From: Aquarana catesbeiana
Lineage: Eukaryota > Chordata > Amphibia > Anura > Ranidae
Reading direction: 5' to 3'
DNA: 64,000 bases
Assembly: GCF_042186555.1 (NCBI RefSeq)
Contig: NC_133334.1
Location: 22,717,252-22,781,251 of the forward strand
Shown: positions 44,456 through 58,160 of the stretch, one piece after another
Layout of the letters: every line of letters starts with the position of its first letter
Position numbering within the stretch: position 1 is the first letter of the stretch
Program-made: the position numbers and the translations under genes
The notes under the pieces: model-generated
The model's database searches: none
What the model saw: only the letters and a program-made list of their open reading frames with translations
What the model was told of the DNA's origin: nothing

Positions 44456-45135
44456 AACCCCCCCCCCCAAAAAAAAATTGAGCACTAATTTGCATGCTTA
44501 CCCCCAAGCAAAAAATCCCCCTCTTCCTAGGACAATTCTGCCCCCCTGCTGAAATCCCCCTCCCAGCACAAATCTTTGCCCCCCCCAGCTCATATCCTCT
44601 CTCTCCCCAAATCCCCCAGCACACATCACCCCCCCCCCCAAAAAAATCAACTCACTCCTCCTAGCACAAATTCTCTACTTCTCAAATTTCCCCCCTGAGT
44701 ACACATCTCCCCTACTCCAAACCCCCCTCCTAGCACAAATACCCCCCAATCATCCCTACAAAATCCCCCCCCCCAAAAAAAGACCCCTCCTAGCACAAAT
44801 CGCCTCCCCCCTCTACCATATCTCCTCTTCTAGCGCAAACATCCCATATCCCCCCTCCTAGCACAAATTCCCCCCATCCTCCCTCCCAAAAAAAATCCCC
44901 CACCCCCCCAATCACCTTTTCTAGCACCCCCCCCTCAAAATTCCCCTCCTATAACAATTCTTACCCCCTGCTGCCCCGCACATCCCCCCACCTACAACAA
45001 ATTCTCTCCCCACATCTCCTTGTGGTGTCGTTTCCCCCCAATCTCACATGATACCACAGTGCCCAGGGCAGTCGCCCCTCTTGCCCACCCCTTGTCCTGG
45101 CCCTGACCGTGGTTGTGGTATGTGTACAGCTGTGA
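44456..45135 (-). repeat. Dispersed C-rich element, copy 1
   Basis: C-rich units of CCCCTCCTAGCACAAAT type (about 44460-44990), followed by a non-repetitive end (GTGGTGTCGTTTCCCCCCAA ... CAGTGCCCAGGGCAGTCGCC). The same two parts occur on the opposite strand at 61560-62000. Confidence 0.8.
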
Positions 45136-45799
45136 GTTGGTGGAGGGGGGGTGGGGCGGTAAACTGCCCCTAGCCACACATGTGAATGAGGCCTTACAGA
45201 TTTCATCCAAGATTTCTCATCAGCAAATGGCAAGCGATCGATGTTGCAGAATTTAACAATTGCTGTGTATTCTCCAAGAAGACCGAGATTTCCGATCACA
45301 ACGAGGGAAAATCCAAAGATTGCGTTCACAGCAGCAAATGTGACTCGAACGGGACGAATGTGCGCAGCAAACTTTTTTTTTTTTTTTCAGAAATGTGGCA
45401 AATCTTTTGGGCGTGCCGATAGAAATCTGCCTCTGTTTAGGTGACCCTACGAGAAGCCTGCACCGTCCTCGGAGGTCAGTTCTACACCAGAAATGGGTCA
45501 CAATTTATGAAACAAATTCACCTGGGACCCCAGTGAGAATCTGAAAAGAAATGACCATAAGATTCTGTACAGAACCCCTCCCTCCCCCCCCCAGAATCTC
45601 TCCCAAAGAGGGTGACAGAAAACTATTTCATGCAGCATTTTTCAAATTCCTTTTAGGCATGTGCTCACAGCTGCCATGTGTCGGCTGGAATGCCAGACTT
45701 GCTGGGAATGGATAGGGGGAGAGCGCCCTCTGGTGGCTGTGTTCTGCATCACACTGCAGGACCAGAAGTGTTATTAAAGGGGAACCTCACCCCCAGCCC
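45136..45799. other. Intron sequence, no gene seen
   Basis: No supported feature. The phrase GAGCGCCCTCTGGTGGCTGT (about 45720) is a common dispersed motif. Confidence 0.4.
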
Positions 45800-45935
45800 A
45801 GAAATATTATTATTTCGAGTACTTATATAACGCCGTCAATTTACGCAGAGCTTTACATATATTAAACGTTTACATCAGTCACTACCCTCCAGGAGCTTAC
45901 AATCTAAGGTCCCTAACATACTTTCCATTTGCTAC
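45800..45935 (-). repeat. Dispersed repeat, copy 2 (GTAAAGCGCTGCG family)
   Basis: The reverse complement of the repeat at 8570: TTATATAACGCCGTCAATTT and CCAGGAGCTTACAATCTAAG. Confidence 0.75.
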
Positions 45936-45997
45936 TTACACTATATTACCGAAAGTACATGAGAATGTTTATCCTACATAACAGAGTGTCAGTGATA

Positions 45998-47089
45998 CAC
46001 CATATTACCAAAAGTATTGGGACACCTGCCTTTACACACACATGAACTTTAATGGCATCCCAGTCTAAAGCTGGCCATACACCTATAGATTATCTGCAGA
46101 TTTTCTGTGGTTAGATGAAAAAAGTGCAACAGATTTCTCCATGTTCGCTAAACTGTGTGGGTGGAGGAATCTCCCACTTTTTCCATCTAACCATAGAAAA
46201 TCTGCAGATAATCTATAGGTGTATGGCCAGCTTTAGTCCGTAGGGTTCAGTATTGAGTTGGCTCCGCCCTTTGCAGATACAAAAGCTTCAACTCTTCCCA
46301 CAAGGTTTAGGAGTGTGTCTATGGGAATGTTTGACCATTCTTCCAGAAGCGCATTTGTGAGGTCAGGCAGTGATGTTGGACGAGAAGGCCCGGCTCGCAG
46401 TCTCCGCTCGAATTCATCTCAAAGGTCTTCTGTCTGGTTGAGGTCAGGACTCTGTGCAGGCCAGTCAAGTTCCTCCACCCCAAACTCGCTCATCCATGTA
46501 TTTATGGACCTTGCTTTGTGCGCTGGTCCAAATCATCTGGTGGAGGGGGGATTATGGTGTGGGGATTGTTTTTCAGGGGTTGGGCTTGGCCCTTTATTTC
46601 CAGTGAAGGGAACTCTTAAGGCATCAGCATACCAAGACATTCTGGACAATTTCATGCTTCCAACTTTGTGGGAACAGTTTGGGGATGGCCCCTTCCTGTT
46701 CCAACATGACTGCGCACCAGGGTACAAAGCAAGGTCCATCAAGATATGGATGAGAGATTTTGGGGTGGAGGAACTTGACTGGCCTGCACAGAGTCCTGAC
46801 CTCAACCTGATAGAACACCTTTGGGATGAATTAGAGCGGAGATTGTGAGCCAGGCCTTCTCGTCCACATCAGTGCCTGACCTCACAAACGCGCTTCTGGA
46901 AGAATGGTCAAACATTCCCATAGACACCCTCCTAAACCTTGTGGACAGCCTTCCCAGAAGAGTTGAAGCTGTTATAGCTGCAAAGGGTGGAGCCAACTCA
47001 ATATTGAACCCTACGGACTAAGACTGGGATGTCATTAAAATTCATGTGTGTGTAAAGGCAGGCGTCCCAATACTTTTGGTAATATAGTG
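45998..47089 (+). mobile_element. Fold-back Tc1/mariner derivative, complete, carrying a MITE
   Basis: Bounded by TA at both ends, with ends CACCATATTACCAAAAGTAT and its mirror. It has the same inverted-duplication layout as 16085-16914, with the same turning point (about 46520-46540, GGTCCAAATCATCTGGTGGA). The right half encodes on the plus strand the transposase C-terminus: FGDGPFLFQHDCAPGYKARS, then SPDLNLIEHLWDELERRL. The first Asp and DNA-binding region are absent. A 166-bp MITE occupies 46068-46233. Confidence 0.88.
46068..46233. mobile_element. MITE with TA target, AAGCTGGCCATACAC family
   Basis: 166 bp between TA duplications (46066-46067, 46234-46235). It has inverted repeats of about 58 bp, beginning AAGCTGGCCATACACCTATA. 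It is inserted in the Tc1 derivative, so it is younger than that copy. A related MITE is at 56194-56887. Confidence 0.85.
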
Positions 47090-47244
47090 TACCTCTGATG
47101 CCCTTTTATGCAGGATAAACATACTCACAAGCCCAGTAAATCCTGCACTGCCTATTTCTCACCTGCTGCTATTCCCTGCATCTCTTGTCCCGGCCGCTAT
47201 CTTGAATCTCCCATAATTCTGATGAGCCAAGCGTCTCTTCCTCG

Positions 47245-47475
47245 CATAGGTGTGCGCAGCCTATTACATTAGGGTGTGCAACCCAAAGCTCGGACACACA
47301 CACACGCCTTTCTCTGCAGCCTCAGCTACACTAGACAGGGAATGAAGTGCTCTGTGCTGAGCAGCTTCCTGTTCATTCACAACCTGAAGCATAGAAAACA
47401 CAGTTTACTATGCTTCAATTGTGATTGTGCTTCCATCTTGAAACATCACCCGCAGCAGCTGGGGGGGTAGAGGAG
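47245..47475 (+). repeat. Dispersed repeat, relative of 26080-26340
   Basis: Shares CAGCCTATTACATTAGGGTG, then GCTC.GACACACA and an otherwise diverged body. Unclassified. Confidence 0.55.
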
Positions 47476-47635
47476 AGGAAAGGAGGGAATCCAGCATCAC
47501 TGCAGTGGGGGGCGCAGCACAAGGGGAAGCTCGGGCAGTAGGGGGAATCAGCACTGTACAGAGCTAGCGGCTATAGCTGCTGGCAGTATTTGCATGTAAA
47601 AAAATGGACAGGTTGAATGTGCCTAAGTCAATCAA

Positions 47636-48915
47636 TCAGTGGCGGCTGGTGCTGCATTTTTTTGGAGGGGGGCGGCCAACAAAACGAGACCCCTCTCTAT
47701 TCCGTTGGTTGGTCAGTCAAACCAACCCCCCCCCCCCCGTTGCTCTGTCGAACGCCAAAATAACCCCCCACCCCAGTCACTCACTTGTTCGCTAGACATG
47801 CGCACTGACAAAAAATTTGTTCGTTTTCGTTTCTTTCATTTTTTTGCTTTTTTCGGAAATTCAGAAATTTGGAAATCCAAAAATTCGGATTTTCGAATTT
47901 CCGAATTTTTGAATTTCTGAATTTTGAATTTTTGAATTTTCGAATTCCGAATTTCCTGAAATTTCAAATTTCCGAATTTCAAATATTCGAATTTCCAAAT
48001 TTTCGAATTGCGAATTTCCGAATTTCGAATCGTCAAATTTCAAAATTTTCAAGTTTCCGAATTTCCAGATTTTCGGAATTCAAAAATTCAGAAAATTGAA
48101 AATCCAAAAATTTGAAAATCTGAAAAAAAGAAAGAAAATCTATAAAATTCGAAATAATAACTAACTAATAAATTATAGGTATTGGAATTTCCTTTCAAAT
48201 TTGGCTGTTAGTGAACGTAATGAATACGAATTTATCTGAAGTTACGAATTATCCAAAATAACGAATGCCGCATCTAAACAAATGGAAATTTCAAAATTCC
48301 GAATTTCCAATTTCCTAAATTTCCGAATTTCCGAAATTTCCAATTCCCAAAATTTCCAATTTCCGAAATTTCGAATTTCTGAAATTTTGAATTTTTGAAA
48401 TTTAGAATTTACCAATTTCTGAAATTTCGAATTTTTGAATTTCCGAAATTTTGAATTTTCAAAAATTCCGAAATTCGAAAATTCGAAATTCAGAAATTCG
48501 AAAATTTGGAAATTGAAAAATTCGGAAATTTGTCAAAATTCCTTAAAAAACGAATTCGGAACTAAACGAGTTGCACATGTCTACTGTTCGCCCACTTACT
48601 CCATCAAGGTCGCGGGTAGCAGCTTCGGCAGCATTCCCCTGTGTCTCCACCTCAGCGGCCAATACGATCGCTTCTCCTCTCGGCCAATCGGGTCTTAAGA
48701 CCCGCTTCCTGATTGGCCGGGAGGAGAAGCAGGAAGACGATAGCGAATATTAATTTGCTATTGTCACACAACTGGGTGTGTCCCCGAGCCCACCCCTTCT
48801 GAAGCCAATTAGAGCCTCAGGCTCTCATCATCACCCCACTGAAATCCATGCGTCCGGCGCCCTGCATGTAGATTAGGGGCTGGGCACATGAATTAGGGCA
48901 ATGGAACGGCTGCCA
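47636..48915 (+). repeat. GC-rich dispersed repeat, copy 2, split by an A/T array
   Basis: The left part (47636-47790) and right part (48590-48915) correspond to 4960-5500. They share GGTCGCGG, GCGAATATTAATTTGCTAT and CCATGCGTCCGGCGCCCTGC. The middle is the array at 47815-48570. Confidence 0.7.
47815..48570 (+). repeat. AATTTCGAA/AATTTCCGAA degenerate array
   Basis: About 750 bp built from GAATTTCGAATTTCCGAAT-like words with a period of roughly 8-11 bp. The words are themselves near-palindromic, so either strand folds on itself extensively. The ORFs (repeats of NSEIRNSKI) are repeat translations. Confidence 0.9.
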
Positions 48916-49589
48916 CTGCAATCGATGGATCGACTTGAGTACAACCAGCCTGGCCAAAGATGGATGAAATCACAGCTGGTCCCTGCTGAACCGACCGAGA
49001 TTTGATACATCTTTACCTGTCTTTAGGCAAGCCATAGATTATGCAATTTCCTTTCCTTCAACCACGGGTTACAGGAAAGAAAATTGCTCAATTTGCGCCA
49101 TAGTGTCCCTGTACTACTTGGGGGTGGGATGATCAGATTTTTCTTTACACTGGTATTGCTTATAACAGTGAAGTTCACTGGTACAAGCAATAGTCTAAGC
49201 GGTCATGATGAATGGATTAACATTCATGACAGTTTAGTTACTGTTGACATGCTGTGATTGGCTACAGCTAATCACATGGTACAGGTAACCAGGTGCCATA
49301 TGATAGCTGTGAGCCAATCACAGTTTCACAACACTAGGCGAGCAGTCATGAATGGAAACCGTTATGACTGTTTTGTTTACATAGAAAATCATATGATCGC
49401 TATGACCAATCACAGCAATCACATGATACCCCGCCAAATCATAGCGCACCAGCAACAATAATAATCACTGTGTCTGGTGGACAAAACGATCACAGGAGCA
49501 GCGCCCAGGCACAGCCGATGTACATGTATGTGCCTGTACCTGCCATCCACTTGCAGTATAATTACTGTGAGCGGTCGGCAGGTGGTTAC
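48916..49589. other. Intron sequence, no gene seen
   Basis: Contains recurring CAATCACA/ATGATTG words (AGCCAATCACAGTTTCACA) but no clear feature. Confidence 0.4.
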
Positions 49590-51215
49590 AAACATTGTTC
49601 AGAGGGGAGAAAGAGAGATACAAAGTAACATTGTTTATAAACACTGACCAAACAGATGATAGAGAGATACAAAGTAACATTCTTAATAAACATTGTTCAG
49701 ACAGGAGATCGAGACACACAAAGTAACACTGTTTATAAACACTATACAGATAGAGACAGAGAGAAACAAAGTAACACTGTTTATAAACATAGTTCAGCCG
49801 GGCGATAGAGAGACATAAAGTAACATTGTTTACAAACACTGACCAGACAGAAGATGGAGAGATACAAGGTAACACTCTTAATAAGCATTGTTCCGACAGG
49901 AGATCGAGAGATAGAAAGTAATATTGTTTATTAATATTCTTCCAATGGGAGATAAAGAGATACAAAGTAACATTGCTTATAAACATTGTTCAGCCGGGAA
50001 ATAGAGATATAGAAAGTAACATTGTTTATAAACACTGACCAGACAAGAGATAGAGACTTACAAAGTAACATTGTTTATAAACATTGACCAGATGGGAGAT
50101 AGAGAGACACAAAGTGACATTGTTTACAAACATTCATCAGACAGGAGATAGAAAGATACAGGGTAACATTGTTTACAAACATTCATAAGACAGGATAAGA
50201 AAGATATAAAGTAACATTGTTTATAAACATTGTTCAGCTGGAAGATAGATACAAAGTAACATTGTTTACAAACACTGACCAGACATGAGATAGACAGGTA
50301 AAAAGTAACATTGTTTACAAACATTCATCAGACAGGAAATAGAAAGATATAAAGTAACATTGTTTATAAACATTGTTCAGCCGGGAAATAGAGATATAGA
50401 AAGTAACATTGTTTATAAACACTGACCAGACAAGAGATAGAGACTTACAAAGTAACATTGTTTATAAACATTGACCAGATGGGAGATAGAGAGACACAAA
50501 GTGACATTGTTTACAAACATTCATCAGACAGGAGATAGAAAGATATAAAATAACATTGTTTATAAACATTGACCAGATATGAGATAGAGAGGTACAAAGT
50601 AACATTGTTAATAAACATTATTCAGACAGGGGATCAAGAGATAGAAAGTAACATTGTTTATAAACACTGTACAGACAGAGATAGAGGGTAACAAAGTAAC
50701 ATTGTTTATAAACACTGTACAGACAGAGATAGAGGGTAACAAAGTAACATTGTTTATAAACATCGTTAAGCCGGGAGATAGAGATATAGAAAGTAACATT
50801 GTTTATAAACATCGTTAAGCCGGGAGATAGAGATATAGAAAGTAACATTGTTTATAAACACTGACCAGACAAGAGATAGAGACATACAAAGTAACATTGT
50901 TTATAAACATTGACCAGATGGGAGATAGAGAGACACAAAGTAACATTGTTTACAAACATTCATCAGACAGGGAATAGAAAGCTATAAAGTAACATTGTTT
51001 ATAAACATTGTTCAGCCGGGAGATAGATACACAGTAACATTGTTTACAAACACTGACCAGACACGAGATAGAGAGGTACAAAGTAACATTGTTAATAAAC
51101 ATTGTTCAGACAGGAGATCAAGAGATAGAAAGTAACTTTGTTTATAAACACTGACCAGACAAGAGATAGAGACTTACAAAGTAACATTTATAAACATCAG
51201 ACGGGAGATAGATAC
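49590..51215 (+). repeat. 48-bp minisatellite with higher-order structure
   Basis: About 34 units of AAAGTAACATTGTTTATAAA followed by CATTGACCAGACAGGAGATA GAGA. A four-unit block beginning TTCAGCCGGGAAATAGAG at about 49989 recurs at about 50374, and in part at about 50817. The ORFs are spurious. Confidence 0.94.
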
Positions 51216-52387
51216 AAATGTTACATTGTTACTTCTGTATGTACTCTGTTTCCTGCATCTGCAGACCAAAGAGATGAATGAGCTTCACGTGGAATTTCAG
51301 CCCCCCTTTTCCCCTTTTCCCCCCTTCGGGTCCTGGCAGAATCCTTTGGCACTTTTGCAGGCAAATTTTGGAAATTCTATATCAGCCCTCCTTTGTGCAT
51401 GTATGGAGAAACCAGGACATGTGCAGATGTGCTACAGGGCTCTGCCAGGACCTGAGACAATGTATCACATCTATCCACATTCAGAATCCAGGAGGGGGGG
51501 GGGGGGGGGGGCAAATTTCATTCTCGCCTAGGCAAGAAATACAGAAGTGCTGCACAAAAAATTCATCAGATAAAAAAAAAATAAAAATAAAATGACTATC
51601 CAATTGTAGGGGGGGGGGGGGGGGCAACAGGGCAAAATGAAAGTTAATTTTGGGTGAATATTTGCTTTAGATCTACATATGACGTCAGTTACAGCAACCT
51701 GACAAGTGAAACAAAAATCTGCACCTATTTATCCCATTATTAACCCCTAGGATGGTCATGGACAGTTTACTTTTTCTCATTCAGCCAGCAGATTCCTCCA
51801 TCAAAATAAATGAATGGAGGAATCCCCCCCCCCCCTCTCCTGCCAGGACTTTTATTCTACAACAGCAGCGCTCAGATCTGTCAGAATACACTGAAAAGCG
51901 GCTTCAGATTGACTGGGCCCCCTCTGCTGGCCGGAACCTGGTACAGGTGAGCCGCTTATAAGGGGGTCCTCCTATATCGGGTCCGGGCCACCGAACTATG
52001 GCCAGTTTTAGTTTGCGTCATCAGCCCTCAATAACTCCCCCCCCCATCTCCCTATTTTTTTTATTTCTATTTTTCTAGCCATTAAAAATGAACCTTATTT
52101 TCATTTTTATTTGTTTTTCTTGTTATTTGATCATTTACTAATAACTTTGCAATGCCTTGTACCCGAATCACAATTTTTCTGTCATTTTAAATAGGACAAC
52201 TTATAGAACACAATGGACACTTTTTATCTAAAATCAAACTATTTTTAAACTAAAAAGTAAAAAAGTTAGCTTTTTTTAGCTTTGATATGTTTTTTTGTCT
52301 ATAGATTGCATAACATTTATTTTTACAAAATAATATCACAAAAAAAAATAATAATTTTTGTCCTAAAATAATGACATATGTACAGTA
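51216..52387. other. Intron sequence; two poly-G runs
   Basis: G runs at about 51495-51510 and 51609-51623. No gene is supported. Confidence 0.4.
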
Positions 52388-52414
52388 CAGTGCCTTGAAA
52401 AAATATTCATACCC

Positions 52415-52471
<57 letters not shown>
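52388..52471 (+). repeat. Detached Tc1 terminal fragment and (TA)n
   Basis: CAGTGCCTTGAAAAAATATT followed by CATACCCCT matches the tip of the Tc1 at 52738; after about 30 bp it passes into (TA)n. It is either a solo end left by deletion or a second truncated insertion. Confidence 0.7.
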
Positions 52472-52478
<7 letters not shown>

Positions 52479-52604
52479 TGTATATCTAGATATATATTAA
52501 AATAAATATGTGTATAAATAGAATAATATAATATAATTTTAGATAATATTTTTAATCAAATTATTATTATTTGATATGTAAATAAGGTAGTGTGTGTGCA
52601 TATA

Positions 52605-54542
<1,938 letters not shown>

Positions 54543-54733
54543 TATTACTTTGTTATCTAAAATAACGACAATGCTATTGCATAAATGTAAAAATAGTTTC
54601 GGTCCATAGGGGGCCTGCAGGTGTCAGAGCTGGAGGGGTTAAAGTAGATAGAACTCCACTGTGAGAAAATATTAGTCCAGAAAAATTGGAACAGATATTC
54701 TGGGATCATCACCAGCAGATCACATTTCCTTAC

Positions 54734-54808
54734 TTGACTGGATTTTCTTCCTCCACCTCTGAGGTTTGTTGGAAGAGACGGACGGGTGGTTGCTGGCCCG
54801 ATTAAGTG
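54734..54808 (-). CDS. MICAL2: MICAL2-like internal exon, basic linker
   Basis: A 75-nt exon bounded by a TTTCAG acceptor and a CAA/GTAAGG donor. It enters with two bases completing a codon and leaves with one base, so the 24 full codons read LNRASNHPSV, then SSNKPQRWRKKIQS. The one base left over completes a Thr codon with the CT at the start of the exon at 44275. The peptide is strongly basic and hydrophilic, as expected for the linker of a MICAL protein C-terminal to its LIM domain; no domain can be assigned. Another frame is open across the exon but would leave phase 0 and would then meet a stop in the next exon, so it is rejected. This is the most upstream exon I can see; nothing convincing was found between here and the right edge. 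Confidence 0.6.
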
Positions 54809-55149
54809 CTGAAACAAAGCAGAGACAGGATATGAAATTTACTGTATAAAATGCAGCGGCTTCATTTATTAAAATGTATAAGTGTCAAAAGCAAAACTTT
54901 CAGGTCAGTCTAAAGGATCACACCACTAGACGAGCTCAGTAAGGCCCCCGCTCACATTGGCCTTAGAAACAAATGTTTGTGGAGCGTTATTGCAACTTCC
55001 TGAACACCTAGCAAAGCAGCCTGCAATGTATAATATGGACAGCGGGCAGATGTGTTCACAACTGAAAAACATTTAAGGCATAATTTACACCTTGCAGGAA
55101 CTCACATTCCCGCTTGCAACTTTGTGTGGGCAATTTTCACGTGATTCTG

Positions 55150-56191
55150 CTAGGAGTAAGGGGGGACTCCGCTGGAGACTTCTAGAAGGGTATGCAAATG
55201 GGCAATCCTACAAGTAGGGAGGAACTCTGCTGGAGACTCCTAGAAGTAAGGGAGGATGCTGAAGGGCAATCCTAGACGTAGGGGAGATGCGAACGGGTAC
55301 TCCTATAAGTAAGGGGGAACTGTTCTGGAGAATCCTAGAAGTAAGGGAGATGCGAATGGGCACTCCTAGAAGTAAGGGAAAACTCTTCTGGAGAAACCTA
55401 GAAGGGGGATCACCGCAGGAGATGCCTTGAAGTAAGGAGGAACTCTTCTGGAGAATCCTAGAAGTAAGGGAGATGCGAATGGGCACTCCTACAAGTAAGG
55501 GGAAACTGTTCTGGAGAATCTTAGAAGTAAGGGTGATCACTGCAGGAAACACCTAGAAGTAAAGAGGAACTCTTCTGGAGAATCTTAGAAATAAGGGAGA
55601 TGCGAATGGGCACTCCTAGAAGTAAGGGGGAACTCTTCTGGAGAATCCTAGAAGTAAGGGAGATGCGAATGGGCACGCCTAGAAGTAAGGGGGAACTCTT
55701 CTGGAGAATCCTAGAAGTAAGGGAGATGCGAATGGGCACGCCTAGAAGTAAGGGGGAACTCTTCTGGAGAATCCTAGAAGTAAGGGAGATGCGAATGGGC
55801 ACGCCTAGAAGTAAGGGGGAACTCTTCTGGAGAATCCTAGAAGTAAGGGAGATGCGAATGGGCACGCCTAGAAGTAAGGAGGAACTCTTCTGGAGAATCC
55901 TAGAAGTAAGGGAGATGCGAATGGGCACTCCTAGAAGTAAGGTAGAACTCTTCTGGAGAAACCTAAAAGTAAGGGGGATCACCCCAGGAGACACCTAGAA
56001 GTAAGGAGTAACTCTTCTGGGGAATCTTAGAAGTAAGGGAGATGAGAATGGGCACTACTACAAGTAAGGGGAAACTGTTCTGGAGAATCTTAGAAGTAAG
56101 GGTGATCACCACAGGAAACGCCTAGAAGTAAGGAGGAACTCTTCTGGAGAATCCTAGAAGTAAGGGAGATGCGAATGGGCACTCCTAGAAG
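55150..56191 (+). repeat. 63-bp minisatellite, left part
   Basis: Units AAGGGAGATGCGAATGGGCA, CTCCTAGAAGTAAGGGGGAA, CTCTTCTGGAGAATCCTAGA. A multiple of three, hence ORFs of 21-residue repeats (GVPIRISLTSRILQKSS), which I reject. Interrupted at 56194. Confidence 0.95.
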
Positions 56192-56212
56192 TAAGGCTGG
56201 CCATACATTATA

Positions 56213-56708
56213 GAAAAGCAGAAAAGAAGAACAGAAAAGAAAGAGGGCGCACCAACCTAGTGCATTACCACTGATAAACTTTAATGCAGCATAAAAACAG
56301 TAAAAATTATACTCACAAACGAGCTAATAAAGATAGCTTTCAAAAGGGCGCAAAAGCGCTGTTTCTGTGGATCGACACCCCAGGACCTGTTGCCGAGAGG
56401 ATCAAACCAGCGCAAATGGCTGATGGCTTACGCGTTTCGGGGGAGCACCCCTTTCTTCAGAGCCTAAGCGGGCAATGGTTGCCCGCTTGCTCGTTTGTGA
56501 GTATAATTTTTACTGTTTTTATGCTGCATTAAAGTTTATCAGTGGTAATGCACTAGGTTGGTGCGCCCTCTTTCTTTTCTGTTTTTTTAGCTTGAATACC
56601 CATTGTTCAAATGAGGGCTGCAAGACGCTAGGCATTACTTCTTTAGGTGGCTGCACCACATATCCAGTTCATGGACACCTGAGCGCAGGAGAGGTCTTTT
56701 TTTCTTGC
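56213..56708. mobile_element. Hammerhead-bearing inverted-repeat insertion
   Basis: 496 bp between perfect 14-bp direct repeats GGCCATACATTATA (56199-56212 and 56709-56722). Inside are perfect 93-bp inverted arms (56232-56324 and 56489-56581) around a 164-bp loop. The loop holds a hammerhead motif on the minus strand and a small hairpin (AAGCGGGCAA / TTGCCCGCTT). The right flank, 56582-56708, is not mirrored. No coding capacity. Confidence 0.9.
56425..56464 (-). ncRNA. Hammerhead ribozyme-like motif (best copy)
   Basis: Minus strand, 40 nt: stem I GGCU/AGCC, core CUGAAGA (fits CUGANGA), AA, stem II GGGG-UGCU-CCCC, GAAA, CGCGUA with cleavage expected after GUA. All conserved core bases appear present. 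Extra unpaired bases at the base of stem II leave activity open. Confidence 0.68.
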
Positions 56709-56889
56709 GGCCATACATTATACAATTTTCTTGTGCAACTTTCCTTTAGATTTACCAAAACCATATAATAGGAGGTCAAACCTAAACACTTTAAATTTGT
56801 ATGCAATCAGGCAGGCCCTTCTACTATATAGTCGAAGGTAAATCTAAAGAAAATTGTATAAGAAAATTGTATGGTGTATGGCCAGCTTA

Positions 56890-58160
56890 AGGGTGAATGC
56901 TTTTGGAGAATCTTAGAAGTAAGGGAGGATGCTGATGGGCACTCCTAGAAGTAAGAAGGAACTCTTCTGGAGAATCTTAGAAGGAAGGGAGATCACCGCA
57001 GGAGATGCCTAGAAGTAAGGAGGAACTCTTCTGGGGAATCCTAGAAGTAAAGGAAATGCGAATGGGCCCTTCTAGAAGTAAGGAGGAACTTGTCTGGAGA
57101 ATCCTAGAATTAAGGGGGATGCTGATGGGCACTCCTAGAAGTAAGGGAAAACTCTTCTGGAGAATCCTAGAAGAAAGGGGGATGCTGATGGGCACTCCTA
57201 GAAGTAAGAAGGAACTCTTCTGGAGAATCTTAGAAGGAAGGGAGATCACTGCAGGAGGCGCCTAGAAGTAAGGGGGAACTCTTCTAGGGAATCCTAGAAG
57301 TAAGTGAAATGTGAATGGGCACTCCTAGAAGTAAGGGGGAACTCTTCTGGAAAATCCTAGAAGTAAAGGGGATCACCGCAGGAGACACCTAGAAGTAAGG
57401 GGGAACTCTTCTGGAGAATCCTAGAAGTAAAGGAAATGCGAATGGGCCCTTCTAGAAGTAAGGAGGAACTCATCTGGAGAATCCTAGAATTTAGGGGGAT
57501 GCTGATGGGCACTCCTAGAAGTAAGAAGGAACTCTTCTGGAGAATCTTAAAAGGAAGGGTGATCACTGCAGGAGGCGCCTAGAAGTAAGGGGGAACTCTT
57601 CTGGAGAATCTTAGAAGGAAGGGAGATGCGAATGGGCACTCTTAGAAGTAAGGGTGAACGCTTTTGGAGAATCCTAGAAGTAAGGGGGATGCTGATGGGC
57701 ACTCCTAGAAGTAAGAAGGAACTCTTCTGGAGAATCTTAGAAGGGAGATCACCGCAGGAGACGCCTAGAAGTAAAGGGGAACTCTTCTGAGGAATCCTAG
57801 AAGTAAAGGAAATGCGAATGGGCACCTCTAGAAGTAAGGGGGAACTCGTCTGGAGAATTATAGAAGTAAGGGGGATGCTGATGGGCACTCCTTGAAGTAA
57901 GAAAGAACTCTTCTGGAGAATCTTAGAAGGAAGGGAGATCACTGCAGGAGGCGCCTAGAAGTAAAGGGGAACTCTTCTAGGGTATCCTAGAAGTAAGTGA
58001 AATGTGAATGGGCACTCCTAGAAGTATGGGGGAACTCTTCTGGAAAATCCTAGAAGTAAAGGGGATCACCGCAGGAGATGCCTAGAAGTAAGAGGGAACT
58101 CTTCTGGAGAATCCTAGATGTAAGGGAAGATGCTGATGGGCAATGCTGGATGTAAGAAGG
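56890..58160 (+). repeat. 63-bp minisatellite, right part
   Basis: Continues the array from 55150-56191 with more diverged units and mixed lengths (e.g. GGGATGCTGATGGGCACTCC). Confidence 0.95.

Larger units (their letters stand above)
56194..56887. mobile_element. MITE interrupted by a ribozyme-bearing insertion
   Basis: The outer ends AGGCTGGCCATACATTATA and, inverted, AAGCTGGCCATACACCAT are flanked by TA (56192-56193, 56888-56889). Inner arms include AAATCTAAAG.AA.TTG facing each other. It belongs with the MITE at 46068. Without the 496-bp inner insert and one duplication copy it is about 184 bp. Confidence 0.82.

Noticed and set aside
54557..54817. Alternative frame of the 54734-54808 exon (HLIGPATTRPSLPTNLRGGG)
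   Set aside because: It would leave the exon in phase 0 and hit a stop early in the next exon; the NKPQRWRKKIQS frame leaves phase 1 and matches.
55208..57942. Repeats such as GVPIRISLTSRILQKSS suggesting a repeat protein
   Set aside because: Translation of a 63-bp minisatellite, open on both strands.
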